From NCBI GenBank assembly GCA_963819115.1, contig CAWFUR010000010.1, positions 186,001 to 250,000 of the forward strand: a DNA stretch of 64,000 nt. The letters are read 5' to 3'. Position numbers and translations under genes: made by a program. The stretch is from JACVRW01 sp963819115 (GTDB lineage: Bacteria > Actinomycetota > Thermoleophilia > Solirubrobacterales > Thermoleophilaceae). The notes beneath the pieces were generated by a model, which saw nothing but the letters and a program-made list of their open reading frames with translations, made no database searches and was not told where the DNA came from. Shown here one piece after another: positions 35,863 to 44,109 of this stretch (positions within the stretch are counted from its first letter, which is position 1; each line of letters opens with the position of its first letter).

Positions 35863-36917
35863 CGAAGGTCCGGAGCCGCAAGGACGGCTCGGCGGTACCT
35901 CTCGACGACCTCGACCGCAGGCTGCTGAACCTCCTGCAGGGAAGCTTCCCGCTGGAGCCGCGCCCGTTCGCCCGCGTGGCGGAGCTGGCCGAGGTGACGG
36001 AGGCCGAGGTGATGTCCAGGACCCAGCGCCTGCTCGACGAGCGCATCATCCGCCAGGTCACCCCGATCTTCGACACGCGGGTGCTCGGCTACCAGTCGAT
36101 GCTCGTGGCCGCCCGGGTGGACCCCGAGAACCCCTGGCGCCCGGCGAAGATCGTGAACTCGCATCCGGGCGTGTCCCACAACTACCTGCGCAACCACGAC
36201 TTCAACATGTGGTTCACGATCGCCACGGAGCCGGGCTCGAAGCTCGGCCTCCAGGGCACGCTCGACGTGCTGGAGCGCCTCACGGGCGCCGAGTCGATCA
36301 GACAGCTCCCCACGCTGAAGCTGTTCAAGATCCGCATGGACCTCGAGATGGAGGGCGGCACCGCCGCCCTGGCCAGTGCAGGCGAGGCGCAGGAGCCGGA
36401 CGAGGGCACGGCGATCGAGCTTTCGGACATGGATCACGAGGTGATCCGTGCGCTCCAGGGGGACATGCCGGTGGTGTCCGAGCCGTACGCGCCGGCCGCT
36501 GCCGAGATCGGCATCCCCCAGGACCGGCTGCTGGAGCACCTCGAGTCGATGAGGGAGCGGCGTGCGCTGCGGCGGGTGGCCGCGATCCTGTTCCATCGCC
36601 GGGCCGGGTTCTCGGCCAACGGGATGGGCGTATGGCGGGTGCCCGACGAGCGGATCATGGAGCTGGCCCCCAAGATGGCTGCCTTCCGCGGAATCTCCCA
36701 CTGCTACCAGCGGCCCACGTACCCCGACTGGCCCTACTCCGTCTTCACCATGGCCCACGGCCGTTCGAAGGAGGAGTGCGACGCGATCCTCGACTCGATC
36801 GCCGAGTTCAGCGGCATCGAGGAGCGCAGCACGCTCTACTCCTCCACCGAGTTCAAGAAGACCCGTCTCCTCTACTTCACGGACGACCACCGCAGGTGGG
36901 AGGAAGAGCACTCCTGA
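35850..36917 (+). CDS. Fused AhbA-AhbB type siroheme decarboxylase (often annotated Lrp/AsnC regulator)
   Basis: 355 aa from ATG at 35850. Two tandem AsnC-like halves. First: LDDLDRRLLNLLQGSFPLEPRPFARVAE, IIRQVTPIFDTRVLGY, VSHNYLRNHDFNMWFTIA. Second (from ~residue 190): LSDMDHEVIRALQGDMPVVSEPYAPAA, RRVAAILFHRRAGFSANGM and ISHCYQRPTYPDWPYSVFTMAHGR. HNYLRNHDFN and CYQRP.YPDWPY are the AhbA/B and NirD/L/G/H hallmarks. Those enzymes decarboxylate siroheme to didecarboxysiroheme. Located between hemB and hemL, which supports a tetrapyrrole role rather than a regulator. Confidence 0.82.
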   Translation: MASVAKVRSRKDGSAVPLDDLDRRLLNLLQGSFPLEPRPFARVAELAEVTEAEVMSRTQRLLDERIIRQVTPIFDTRVLGYQSMLVAARVDPENPWRPAKIVNSHPGVSHNYLRNHDFNMWFTIATEPGSKLGLQGTLDVLERLTGAESIRQLPTLKLFKIRMDLEMEGGTAALASAGEAQEPDEGTAIELSDMDHEVIRALQGDMPVVSEPYAPAAAEIGIPQDRLLEHLESMRERRALRRVAAILFHRRAGFSANGMGVWRVPDERIMELAPKMAAFRGISHCYQRPTYPDWPYSVFTMAHGRSKEECDAILDSIAEFSGIEERSTLYSSTEFKKTRLLYFTDDHRRWEEEHS

Positions 36918-38197
36918 CGGAGTCCCGCTCGGCCGCGGCCTTCGAACGGGCCGCCCGCCTGATGCCGGGAGGGGTGAACTCGCCGGTCAGGGCGATGCGC
37001 TCGATCGGGCGCGACCCGCTCTTCGTGGCTCGGGGCGAGGGCGCCGAGCTGGTCGACGTGGACGGCAACCGCTACGTGGACTGGGTCATGTCCTGGGGCC
37101 CGTTGGCGGCTGGGCACGCGCACCCCGACGTCGTGGCCGCGGTCACCGCCGCCGCGGCGGCCGGCACGAGCTACGGCGCGCCCACCGAGGCGGAGACCGA
37201 GCTGGCGAGCGAGATCGTGGAGCGGGTGCCCGCGGTGGAGATGGTGCGAATGACCTCCTCGGGCACCGAGGCGAGCATGAGCGCGATCCGCCTGGCCCGC
37301 GCGGCCACGGGTCGCGACGCGGTGCTGAAGTTCGCCGGCGCCTACCACGGCCACGTGGACGGCCTGCTGGCCGAGGCGGGCTCCGGCCTCGCCACCCAGG
37401 GCATCCCGGCCAGCCCGGGCGTCACCGCGGCTCAGGCAGCTGACACGGTGGTGGTGCCGTGGAACGACCGCGCCGCGGTGGAGCGGGCGCTGGCCGAGCG
37501 CGAGCCGGCCGCCCTCATCTGCGAGCCCTACCCGGCGAACATGGGCCTCGTGCCGCCCGCCGAGGGCTTCCTCGACTTCCTGCGCGACGCCGCCACTGCC
37601 TCCGGCTCTCTGCTCGTGTTCGACGAGGTGATCTCGGGCTTCCGCGTGGCCCGCGGCGGGGCTCAGGAGCGCGAGGGTGTTACGCCCGACCTCGTGGTGA
37701 TGGGAAAGATCATCGGAGGCGGGCTGCCCGCCGCGGCCTACGGCGGCCGGCGCGACCTGATGGAGCGGATCGCCCCCTCGGGGCAGGTCTACCAGGCGGG
37801 CACCCTCTCGGGCAATCCGCTGGCCACGGCGGCCGGCCTCGCCACGCTCAACCTGCTCGACGAGCGGGCCTACCGGCGCCTGGCCGAGCTCTCCGGAGCC
37901 CTGGCCGCCGGTCTCGCCGAGGCCGCGGCGGAGCACGGCGTGCCGCTTCAGGTGGCCCACACCACGGGCCTCCTCACCCCGTTCTTCTCCGAGCGCCCGG
38001 TCACGACCTACGCGGAGGCCGCGGCCTGCGACCTCGACGCCCACGCCGCCTTCTGCCGGGCGCTGCTCGCCCGCGGCGTCTACCCGCCACCGTCGCAGTT
38101 CGAGGCCTGGTTCCCGTCGCTGGCGCACGGCGACGAGCACGTGAAGCGCACGGTCGAGGCGGCTCGAGCCGCACTCGCGGAGGTGGCGGCGGAATGA
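36914..38197 (+). CDS. hemL: Glutamate-1-semialdehyde 2,1-aminomutase
   Basis: About 427 aa. FERAARLMPGGVNSPVRAM, SSGTEASMSAIRLARA, FAGAYHGHVDGLL, FDEVISGFRV and the PLP lysine in VVMGKIIGGGLP. Makes ALA from glutamate semialdehyde (C5 pathway). The start is unusual: there is no ATG in the right place. A CTG at 36914, with GGGAGGA nine bases upstream, fits family length; GTG at 36896 is the alternative. Overlaps the previous gene by 4 bp (or 22 bp) and the next by 4 bp. Confidence 0.94.
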   Translation: MTESRSAAAFERAARLMPGGVNSPVRAMRSIGRDPLFVARGEGAELVDVDGNRYVDWVMSWGPLAAGHAHPDVVAAVTAAAAAGTSYGAPTEAETELASEIVERVPAVEMVRMTSSGTEASMSAIRLARAATGRDAVLKFAGAYHGHVDGLLAEAGSGLATQGIPASPGVTAAQAADTVVVPWNDRAAVERALAEREPAALICEPYPANMGLVPPAEGFLDFLRDAATASGSLLVFDEVISGFRVARGGAQEREGVTPDLVVMGKIIGGGLPAAAYGGRRDLMERIAPSGQVYQAGTLSGNPLATAAGLATLNLLDERAYRRLAELSGALAAGLAEAAAEHGVPLQVAHTTGLLTPFFSERPVTTYAEAAACDLDAHAAFCRALLARGVYPPPSQFEAWFPSLAHGDEHVKRTVEAARAALAEVAAE

Positions 38198-38622
38198 GCG
38201 TCCTGGAGGAGGTGGTGGAGGCCTCCGGGCCGGCACTCGCGGCCCACGCGGCGCCCACGCCCGGCCCCGAGCGCTTCGCCGGCGGGGTGGAGGATCGCGC
38301 CAGGCTGTTCGTACTGGAGGCGGTCTACGAGGGTTACCTCCTGCACTACGGGACTCCTCGTGCGTTCGCCGGCATGGACGACGACCTGCGCCTGCTTGCC
38401 GGGGACGCGCTCTATGCGCTCGGCCTGGCGCGGCTGGCCTCGGACGGCGACGTGGGCGCGGTGCGGGAGCTGTCCGACCTGATCTCGCTCTCGGCGCAGG
38501 CCCAGGCGCTGGGACGCCCGGACCTGGCCGAGGAGCTCTGGGACGCCAGCGCGGCAGCCCTCTCTGGGGCCGGGGGACCGGGCGCGGCAGCGGTGGCCCG
38601 CGATAGGCTGCCCCGGCCCTAG
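38194..38622 (+). CDS. Hypothetical protein, alpha-helical
   Basis: 142 aa, start coupled to hemL (ATGA). Contains RARLFVLEAVYEGYLLHYG, LRLLAGDALYALGLARLAS and VRELSDLISLSAQAQALGRPDLAEELWDA; it looks like an all-helical cytoplasmic protein. No family recognised. The position between the heme genes and the cytochrome bc genes may reflect a role in heme delivery or assembly, but that is only inference. Confidence 0.7.
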   Translation: MSVLEEVVEASGPALAAHAAPTPGPERFAGGVEDRARLFVLEAVYEGYLLHYGTPRAFAGMDDDLRLLAGDALYALGLARLASDGDVGAVRELSDLISLSAQAQALGRPDLAEELWDASAAALSGAGGPGAAAVARDRLPRP

Positions 38623-38635
38623 CTCCTCCCAGCTG

Positions 38636-38647
38636 TTGGCGCGCCAA
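38636..38647. promoter_or_regulatory. 12-bp palindrome upstream of qcr operon
   Basis: TTGGCGCGCCAA is a perfect palindrome in the 86-bp gap before qcrA, about 20 bp upstream of the putative -35 box. It may be an operator; no regulator can be named. Confidence 0.35.
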
Positions 38648-38667
38648 ACGTGCGTTCCGCCACCATG

Positions 38668-38696
38668 TTGGCACTACCCTTTCCAGGGCGATAAAA
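38668..38696 (+). promoter_or_regulatory. Putative promoter of qcr operon
   Basis: TTGGCA (38668-38673), a 17-bp spacer and ATAAAA (38691-38696) resemble a housekeeping-sigma promoter. The -10 lies 12 nt before the qcrA GTG. Confidence 0.4.
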
Positions 38697-38708
38697 CCGG
38701 ATCCACGC

Positions 38709-39368
38709 GTGGCTGACCCTCCCAAGTTCGACGAGAAGTCCCGGTATACGGAAGGCCGCGGCATTGCCGGAGCCTTCCCGGGCGAGACGGTCACCCGCCG
38801 GCGCCTGATGGAGGGCACCGCCCTCGCCGTCGGAGGAATCGCCTCGGCCGCCTTCGTGCTGCCGGCGCTCGGCTTCGCGCTGGGCCCGATCTTCGAGGAC
38901 GTGACCCGCGAGAACTGGCAGCCGGTCGGCGCCGAGGGCGACTTCAACACGCAGACCTACGTCCAGAGGGTGATCAACATCACCCCGGAGATCGGCGATC
39001 CGGGCAAGACCACGGTCTACGTCCGGACGTTCGACCAGGCGAGGGACGATCCCCGCAACAAGGACCAGCCCTTCGTGGCCATCTCCACCCGCTGCGCGCA
39101 CCTGGGCTGTCCGGTGCGCTACATCCGGGCGTCTCAGAAGTTCGTCTGCCCGTGCCACGGAGGCGTGTACGACTTCCAGGGCAAGGTTGTGGGCGGTCCC
39201 CCGGTTCGTCCGCTCGATCGGTTCTACACGCGCGTGCGTGCCGGCCAGGTCGAGATCGGCGACCGCTTCTCCGTGAACTCCGAGCTCGAGCGCTTCTCGC
39301 CGCGCGACCCGTCGAACCATCTCGACGGGCTCTGGCAGTACCTCTACCCGTCGAGGCCCACCACATGA
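38709..39368 (+). CDS. qcrA: Rieske iron-sulfur subunit of quinol:cytochrome c reductase
   Basis: 219 aa, GTG start. A membrane helix at about residues 34-60 (GTALAVGGIASAAFVLPALGFA) follows a twin-arginine-like TRRRLM motif. Rieske cluster motifs CAHLGC and CPCHGG are intact. The 2Fe-2S domain transfers electrons from menaquinol. Overlaps qcrB (ATGA). Confidence 0.95.
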   Translation: MADPPKFDEKSRYTEGRGIAGAFPGETVTRRRLMEGTALAVGGIASAAFVLPALGFALGPIFEDVTRENWQPVGAEGDFNTQTYVQRVINITPEIGDPGKTTVYVRTFDQARDDPRNKDQPFVAISTRCAHLGCPVRYIRASQKFVCPCHGGVYDFQGKVVGGPPVRPLDRFYTRVRAGQVEIGDRFSVNSELERFSPRDPSNHLDGLWQYLYPSRPTT

Positions 39369-40207
39369 AGCTCCCCGGACCCATTCGTCCCTCGCCGCCG
39401 CGGCCCGGGCAGGGCAACGGCGACAAGCCCGCGAACGGGACCGGCGGGAACGGTCACGACGGGAACGGCGCCGTCGTCACCAAGCCCACGCCGAAGGACC
39501 ATGCGGTGGAGGGCGTGGCCTCGGTCGTCGGCTGGCTCGACGAGCGTTCCGGCGTCAGCCCCTTCCTGCGCGGGTTCCTCTACCGCAAGACCCCCAAGGG
39601 CACGAACTGGTTCTACACACTCGGGTCGGCCACGATGTTCGCGTTCCTGTCACAGGCCGTAACGGGCGTGTTCCTGGCCATGTACTACGAGCCGGACACC
39701 CCGGCCCGCGCCTACTCCTCGGCGGCGCACATAAGCAACGACGTCTTCCTGGGGGAGTTCGTCCGCGGCATGCACAAGTGGGGCGCCACGGTGATGATCA
39801 TCCTGATCTTCCTCCACATGGGGCGCACGTTCTTCTTCGGGGCCTACAAGTACCCGCGTGAGCTGAACTGGGTGATCGGCGTGGTGCTGATCGTGCTCAC
39901 GCTCGTCATGGGCCTCACGGGCTATCTGCTGCCCTTCGACCAGCGTTCCTTCTGGGCCACGGTGGTGGCGGTCAACCTGAACTCCTCCGGCCCGGTCATA
40001 GGTCCCTACCTCGCCGACTTCCTCCGCGCCGGCTCCGAGTTCGGCCCCACCACGGTCACCCGCTTCTACGCCCTCCACATGTTGCTCGTGCCCGGGTTGA
40101 TCGCCGCGCTGATCGGCGCCCATCTCTACCTCGTGGCCAAGCTCGGCACCACCGCGCCGCCCTGGCTCAAGGCGGAGAAGAAGGACCTCTTGAACGAGGA
40201 GCTGTGA
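39365..40207 (+). CDS. qcrB: Cytochrome b subunit (b6-like, N-terminal half)
   Basis: 280 aa. After a Gly/Asn-rich N-terminal segment (~45 residues), four helices carry the heme-ligand histidines (VRGMHKWGATVMIILIFLHMGRTFFFGAYKYPRE and FYALHMLLVPGLIAALIGAHLY regions). Short b6-type subunit, not the full-length cytochrome b with eight helices found in mycobacterial QcrB. The missing C-terminal half is in the next gene. Confidence 0.94.
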   Translation: MKLPGPIRPSPPRPGQGNGDKPANGTGGNGHDGNGAVVTKPTPKDHAVEGVASVVGWLDERSGVSPFLRGFLYRKTPKGTNWFYTLGSATMFAFLSQAVTGVFLAMYYEPDTPARAYSSAAHISNDVFLGEFVRGMHKWGATVMIILIFLHMGRTFFFGAYKYPRELNWVIGVVLIVLTLVMGLTGYLLPFDQRSFWATVVAVNLNSSGPVIGPYLADFLRAGSEFGPTTVTRFYALHMLLVPGLIAALIGAHLYLVAKLGTTAPPWLKAEKKDLLNEEL

Positions 40208-40208
40208 C

Positions 40209-40925
40209 GTGAACCAGCGCGAGAAGGAGGACTACCTCCGCGAGTACTCGATCCTGAAGGGCCAGGGGAAGCCGTTCTTCCCCTACGCCATCGCCAAGGA
40301 CGGCGCCATGGCCTGCATCGTCATGGCCGTGATCATCCTGATGGCCATCCTCTTCGGCGCGGAGCTCGGCCCCAAGGCGGACCCGACCACCACCACCTAC
40401 ACGCCGCGGCCCGAGTGGTACTTCTTCTTCCTCTTCGAGCTGTTGCGCGTGGTCAAGCCGCCGGCGCTGGTCTTCATGGCCACGATCGGGATCCCCACGA
40501 TCTGCCTCGTACTGCTGCTGCTGCTCCCGTTCTACGACCGCCGCCCGGAGCGCAATCCGCTGCGGCGCCCGATCGCCACCACCGCCGGGATCGCCACGAT
40601 CGGCGCGATGGTCTACCTCACCGTCCTCGGGGCGATCGCCGGCGCACCCACCGAGATCGAGCTGGCCACCAAACCCCAGTTCCAGGAGGGCAAGGAGATC
40701 ACGGCTTCGTCCGGCTGCCTGGGCTGCCACAAGATCGGGGAGAACGGCAACACGCTCGGCCCGAACCTCACCGAGATCGGCTCCCGCCTGGGCAAGGACG
40801 CGATCGCGCGGACGCTCGTGAACCCCACCGCGCCGATGCCGTCCTACGCGCCCTTCCGGAAGAGCAGCCCGGAGCAGTTCAACAAGCTCGTGCAGTACGT
40901 GGCCTCCCTCAAGGCCGACCAGTAG
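40209..40925 (+). CDS. qcrC: Cytochrome b C-terminal half fused to cytochrome c (QcrC, b/c subunit)
   Basis: 238 aa, GTG start. Three helices of a subunit-IV type with the Qo-site PEWY motif (TPRPEWYFFFLFELLR), then a C-terminal mono-heme cytochrome c domain: CLGCH for heme attachment and PMPSYAPF with a Met ligand. This b/c fusion is the Bacillus-type arrangement. It would pass electrons from the Rieske protein onward without a separate diheme c subunit. Confidence 0.93.
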   Translation: MNQREKEDYLREYSILKGQGKPFFPYAIAKDGAMACIVMAVIILMAILFGAELGPKADPTTTTYTPRPEWYFFFLFELLRVVKPPALVFMATIGIPTICLVLLLLLPFYDRRPERNPLRRPIATTAGIATIGAMVYLTVLGAIAGAPTEIELATKPQFQEGKEITASSGCLGCHKIGENGNTLGPNLTEIGSRLGKDAIARTLVNPTAPMPSYAPFRKSSPEQFNKLVQYVASLKADQ

Positions 40926-40939
40926 GAAGGGGCACGGGT

Positions 40940-41632
40940 GTGAGCGAAGCGGCCTCCGGAACCCTGCCGGAGACGCAGGTGCGGGCGATGTTCGATCGCA
41001 TCGCGAAGGTGTACGACCGCATGAACGGCCTGATGACCGTGGGCATGCACCATCGCTGGCGCGCGCGGGCGGTGGAGCTGGCCGCGGTCGGGCCCGGATC
41101 GCGGGCGCTGGACGTGGCCACCGGCACCGGTGACATGGCCGTCGCCCTGCGGGCGCGCGGCGCGGACGTGGTGGGCATCGACTTCTCGGAGCCGATGCTC
41201 GAGCTGGCCCGTGCGAAGGCCCCCAACGTGCACTTTCAGACGGGCAACGCGCTCTCGCTGCCCTTCTCGGACTCCCAGTTCGAAGCGGTGACGGTGGGCT
41301 TCGGTGCTCGCAACTTCGCCGATCTCGACACCGGCCTGGCCGAGCTCACGCGGGTGACGCGGCCGGGCGGGCGGGTGGTGGTGCTCGAGATCACCACTCC
41401 GCAGAAGGCTCCGCTGTCGTGGTTCTTCCGGCTCTGGTTCGACTCGGTGGTGCCCAGGCTCGGCCGCATCGCCGGCGACCCCGACGCCTACAGCTATCTC
41501 CCCAACTCCGTTCGCCGGTTCCCGGGCCCCCAGGAGCTGGCCCGCCGCATGGCCGCCACCGGCCTCTCCGACGTTCGCTGGGTGCTCACGGCCGGGGGCA
41601 TCATCGCCCTGCACGTGGGCACCAGGGCGTGA
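40940..41632 (+). CDS. menG: Demethylmenaquinone methyltransferase
   Basis: 230 aa, GTG start. MFDRIAKVYDRMNGLMTVGMHHRWR, SAM motif DVATGTGDMAVAL, TVGFGARNFADLDTGLAEL and PDAYSYLPNSVRRFPGPQELA match UbiE/MenG. Performs the last step in menaquinone synthesis, making the electron donor for the qcr complex just upstream. Coupled to the prenyl synthase gene (GTGA). Confidence 0.94.
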   Translation: MSEAASGTLPETQVRAMFDRIAKVYDRMNGLMTVGMHHRWRARAVELAAVGPGSRALDVATGTGDMAVALRARGADVVGIDFSEPMLELARAKAPNVHFQTGNALSLPFSDSQFEAVTVGFGARNFADLDTGLAELTRVTRPGGRVVVLEITTPQKAPLSWFFRLWFDSVVPRLGRIAGDPDAYSYLPNSVRRFPGPQELARRMAATGLSDVRWVLTAGGIIALHVGTRA

Positions 41633-42612
41633 CCGCCGCACCGGCTCAGCTGGGCGCGGTGCTCGCCGCCGGCGGGCCCGGGCTTTCCCGGGCGCTCGAG
41701 CGCACCGAGGAGCGGCTGGCCCAGGTGGTGGGGGAACACGGGTCGGAGCTGGGCGGCCACGCGGCCGGGACGCTCGCCGCCGGAGGCAAGCGCCTGCGGC
41801 CGATGCTGGTGTTCCTCACGGGCGCCGGCGAGCGGGACGGGCAGCTGCTGTCCGCGGCGGTGGCGGTGGAGCTGCTCCACATGGCCACGCTGGTGCACGA
41901 CGACGTTCTGGACCGGGCCCCGGTCAGGCGCGGCCGTCCCACTGTCTACGCGTCCGCCGGCCGCCCGGCGGCCACGGCCACGGGGGACCTTCTCTTCTCG
42001 CGGGCGTTCGCCGAGCTGGCCTCCACCGGCAGCGAGCAGGCGGTGCGCGCCCTGTCGGGCGCCTCCTCCTCGCTGGCCCGGGGCGAGCTGATGCAGCGGG
42101 CGGACGCCTGGAACGCCGAGGTGGCGGCCGGGCGCTACCTGGAGCGCTGCCGGCTGAAGACGGCCAGCCTGTTCGGCGCCTCCTGCCGGCTGGGTGCGCT
42201 CCTCGGGGGAGCGCCGGAGGACGCGGAGGCGCTGGCCGACTTCGGCGAGCGGATCGGCCTGGCCTTCCAGCTGCTCGACGATGTGCTGGACGTGTCGGGG
42301 CCGGCGGAGCGCACCGGCAAGCCCCGCGGCACGGACCTGCTCGACGGCACGGTGACCCTGCCGCTGATCCTCGCGCGGGAGCGCGACCCCGGCCTGCGCG
42401 ACCTCGACCTCAGGGCCTCGGTCCGCGATGCGGCCGCGGCGGAGGCCGTGTGCGAGCGAATCACGCTCACCGGCTCGCTGGACGAGGTACGCCGCCAGGC
42501 CCTGGCCCACGTGGCCACAGCCAAGGACGGCCTGAGCGATCTGGGACTCGCGGAGGACCGCGAGCGCGCCCTCAGCCTGGTGGCCGACGGCGTCGTGGAG
42601 CGCTACGCCTAA
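41629..42612 (+). CDS. Polyprenyl diphosphate synthase
   Basis: 327 aa, GTG start overlapping menG. Both Asp-rich motifs are present: LVHDDVLDRAPVRRGRPT and FQLLDDVLDVSG, with GGKRLRPML and FARM/SARM surroundings. Probably makes the menaquinone side chain, judging from menG upstream. Chain length cannot be told. Confidence 0.92.
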   Translation: MTAAPAQLGAVLAAGGPGLSRALERTEERLAQVVGEHGSELGGHAAGTLAAGGKRLRPMLVFLTGAGERDGQLLSAAVAVELLHMATLVHDDVLDRAPVRRGRPTVYASAGRPAATATGDLLFSRAFAELASTGSEQAVRALSGASSSLARGELMQRADAWNAEVAAGRYLERCRLKTASLFGASCRLGALLGGAPEDAEALADFGERIGLAFQLLDDVLDVSGPAERTGKPRGTDLLDGTVTLPLILARERDPGLRDLDLRASVRDAAAAEAVCERITLTGSLDEVRRQALAHVATAKDGLSDLGLAEDRERALSLVADGVVERYA

Positions 42613-42625
42613 TCCCTCAACGGCC

Positions 42626-42673
42626 GAGGCTAGGAGCGCAGCCCGATCGTCGATCGGGCGAGCACCGCAGCCA
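42626..42673 (-). repeat. Interspersed palindromic repeat, copy C
   Basis: Reverse orientation: TAGGAGCGCAG, stem CCCGATC-GT-CGATCGGG (apex slightly altered), CGAGCACCGCAGCC. Between convergent prenyl synthase (stop 13 bp away) and the minus-strand zinc-ribbon gene (stop 4 bp away). Confidence 0.87.
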
Positions 42674-42676
42674 GGT

Positions 42677-43153
42677 TTAAAAGTCTTCGGGGAGGATGGC
42701 GCCGGCGTCGAGAGCGCCGACGAATCGGTCGATCTCCTCAGCCATGTTGGCTCGCATGAGCCGCTTGTAGTCGCGCGCCAGCGCGTCGCCGCCGCGGTCG
42801 AGCTCTTCGTCGAAGGCCTCGACCGTCTCCTGGGCGAACACGCCCTCGCGGTAGACGTCGCAGTTGGGGCAGTGGAGCAGCACGTCCCAGTTCTCCGGGC
42901 CGGACTCCTCCCAGTGCACCGGGTAGACGAGCTCCGAGAAGCAGTCCATGCACACGTGAAGCTCTTGATGCGGCTCTGCGGGGGCATGCTCGACGGCATG
43001 CGCCCCGTCGGTCATGGGCGCCTCGTTGAGGGGCACCTCGCCGACGTGAGCCTCTGCTTCGCGGAAGTACACGACCTCGATGGTCTTCCCGCTCGGCAGC
43101 ACAACGCGCTTCACGTAGTGGGTCTGCTCTCCGTTGCTCTCCATTTCTCTCAT
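42677..43153 (-). CDS. Hypothetical protein with CxxC...CxxC zinc-ribbon-like motif
   Basis: 158 aa from ATG at 43153 (43144 also possible). Cys pairs CMDC and CPNC about 37 residues apart could bind one zinc. The N-terminal part has beta strands (HYVKRVVLPSGKTIEVVYF); the C-terminal part is acidic and helical (ETVEAFDEELDRGGDALARDYKRLM). No family recognised. Divergent from dcd. Confidence 0.75.
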   Translation of the reverse strand: MREMESNGEQTHYVKRVVLPSGKTIEVVYFREAEAHVGEVPLNEAPMTDGAHAVEHAPAEPHQELHVCMDCFSELVYPVHWEESGPENWDVLLHCPNCDVYREGVFAQETVEAFDEELDRGGDALARDYKRLMRANMAEEIDRFVGALDAGAILPEDF

Positions 43154-43254
43154 CCTGCTCCCGGTATCGGCACCCCACAGCGGAACTTGAACAAGAAATC
43201 GCGGAGCTTCGGCCTACGTACGAGGGCGGCTCCGCGCCCCGCCGCTCTCCTATC

Positions 43255-43260
43255 TAGACT
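43255..43260 (+). promoter_or_regulatory. Putative -10 box TAGACT for dcd
   Basis: TAGACT ends 10 nt before the dcd GTG. Confidence 0.45.
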
Positions 43261-43270
43261 CGGGCGCCCC

Positions 43271-43843
43271 GTGGTGCTCAGCGACCGCACGATCCGGGCC
43301 GAGATCGAGGCCGGCCGCATCTCCATCGACCCGTACGACGAATCCCTCGTACAACCGTCGAGCGTGGACGTACGCGTGGACAGCAAGTTCCGGGTGTTTC
43401 ACAACGCGCGCCACCCCTACATAGACGTGCGCAAGCCGATGGACGACCTGACCGAGCTGGTGGAGATCAGCGACCGCGAGCAGCCCTTCATCCTCCACCC
43501 CGGAGAGTTCGTGCTCGGGCAGACCCTGGAGCACGTGGAGCTGCCCGACGACCTGGTGGGGCGCCTCGAGGGCAAGTCGAGCCTCGGAAGGCTGGGGCTG
43601 CTCATCCACTCCACGGCGGGCTTCGTGGACAGCGGCTTCTCCGGACGGCTCACGCTCGAGCTCTCCAACGTGGCCAACCTTCCGATCACCATCTACCAGG
43701 GGATGCCGATCGGCCAGCTGTCCTTCATGCGGATGGACGGCCCGGTGGAGCATCCCTACGGCTCGCGCGGCAAGGGCTCCAAGTACCAGGGTCAGGACGA
43801 GCCCACGCCCAGTCGCTTCTACCTCAACTTCAGAGACAAGTAG
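43271..43843 (+). CDS. dcd: dCTP deaminase
   Basis: 190 aa from GTG at 43271 (a second GTG follows directly). VLSDRTIRAEIEAGRI, QPSSVDVRV, GRLEGKSSLGRLGLLIHSTAGFVDSGFSG and a C-terminal GSKYQGQDEPTPSRFY. Makes dUTP (or dUMP in the bifunctional actinobacterial/archaeal type) from dCTP for thymidylate synthesis. Mono- or bifunctional activity cannot be settled by eye. Confidence 0.95.
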   Translation: MVLSDRTIRAEIEAGRISIDPYDESLVQPSSVDVRVDSKFRVFHNARHPYIDVRKPMDDLTELVEISDREQPFILHPGEFVLGQTLEHVELPDDLVGRLEGKSSLGRLGLLIHSTAGFVDSGFSGRLTLELSNVANLPITIYQGMPIGQLSFMRMDGPVEHPYGSRGKGSKYQGQDEPTPSRFYLNFRDK

Positions 43844-43853
43844 TGCCCGCCGC

Positions 43854-43859
43854 TACCAT
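43854..43859 (+). promoter_or_regulatory. Putative -10 box TACCAT for tatA
   Basis: TACCAT ends 9 nt before the tatA ATG. Confidence 0.35.
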
Positions 43860-43868
43860 GACCCTCAC

Positions 43869-44093
43869 ATGCCCAGCATCGGCCCTCTAGAAGTCGTCGT
43901 CGTCCTCATCATCGTGCTCGTGATCTTCGGACCGAAGCGGCTGCCCGATCTCGGACGATCGCTGGGGACCGGCATGCGCGAGTTCAAGGACTCGATCACC
44001 GGCAAGGACAAGGAGCGCGAGGAGATCGAGGCGGTCAAGGCCACCGCGGAGAAGCCCGAGCCGGCAGCGACGCCGGCCGAGCACAAGTCCTAA
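43869..44093 (+). CDS. tatA: Twin-arginine translocase subunit TatA
   Basis: 74 aa. One helix (PLEVVVVLIIVLVIF) followed by the FGPKRLPDLGRSLG hinge and an amphipathic helix (MREFKDSITGKDKERE), then a charged tail. Pore-forming component for export of folded proteins; the Rieske protein in this window has a Tat-like motif. 16 bp before tatC. Confidence 0.96.
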   Translation: MPSIGPLEVVVVLIIVLVIFGPKRLPDLGRSLGTGMREFKDSITGKDKEREEIEAVKATAEKPEPAATPAEHKS

Positions 44094-44109
44094 CCCGGCA
44101 GTACGCAGT

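Noticed and set aside
35850..36917. Lrp/AsnC transcriptional regulator
   Set aside because: The two-domain form, the HNYLR and CYQRP/WPYS motifs and the heme-gene setting fit siroheme decarboxylase better than a regulator.
36872..38950. Long minus-strand frame opposite hemL
   Set aside because: Shadow of hemL and the next gene; crosses the qcr promoter region and has low-complexity Arg/Pro composition.
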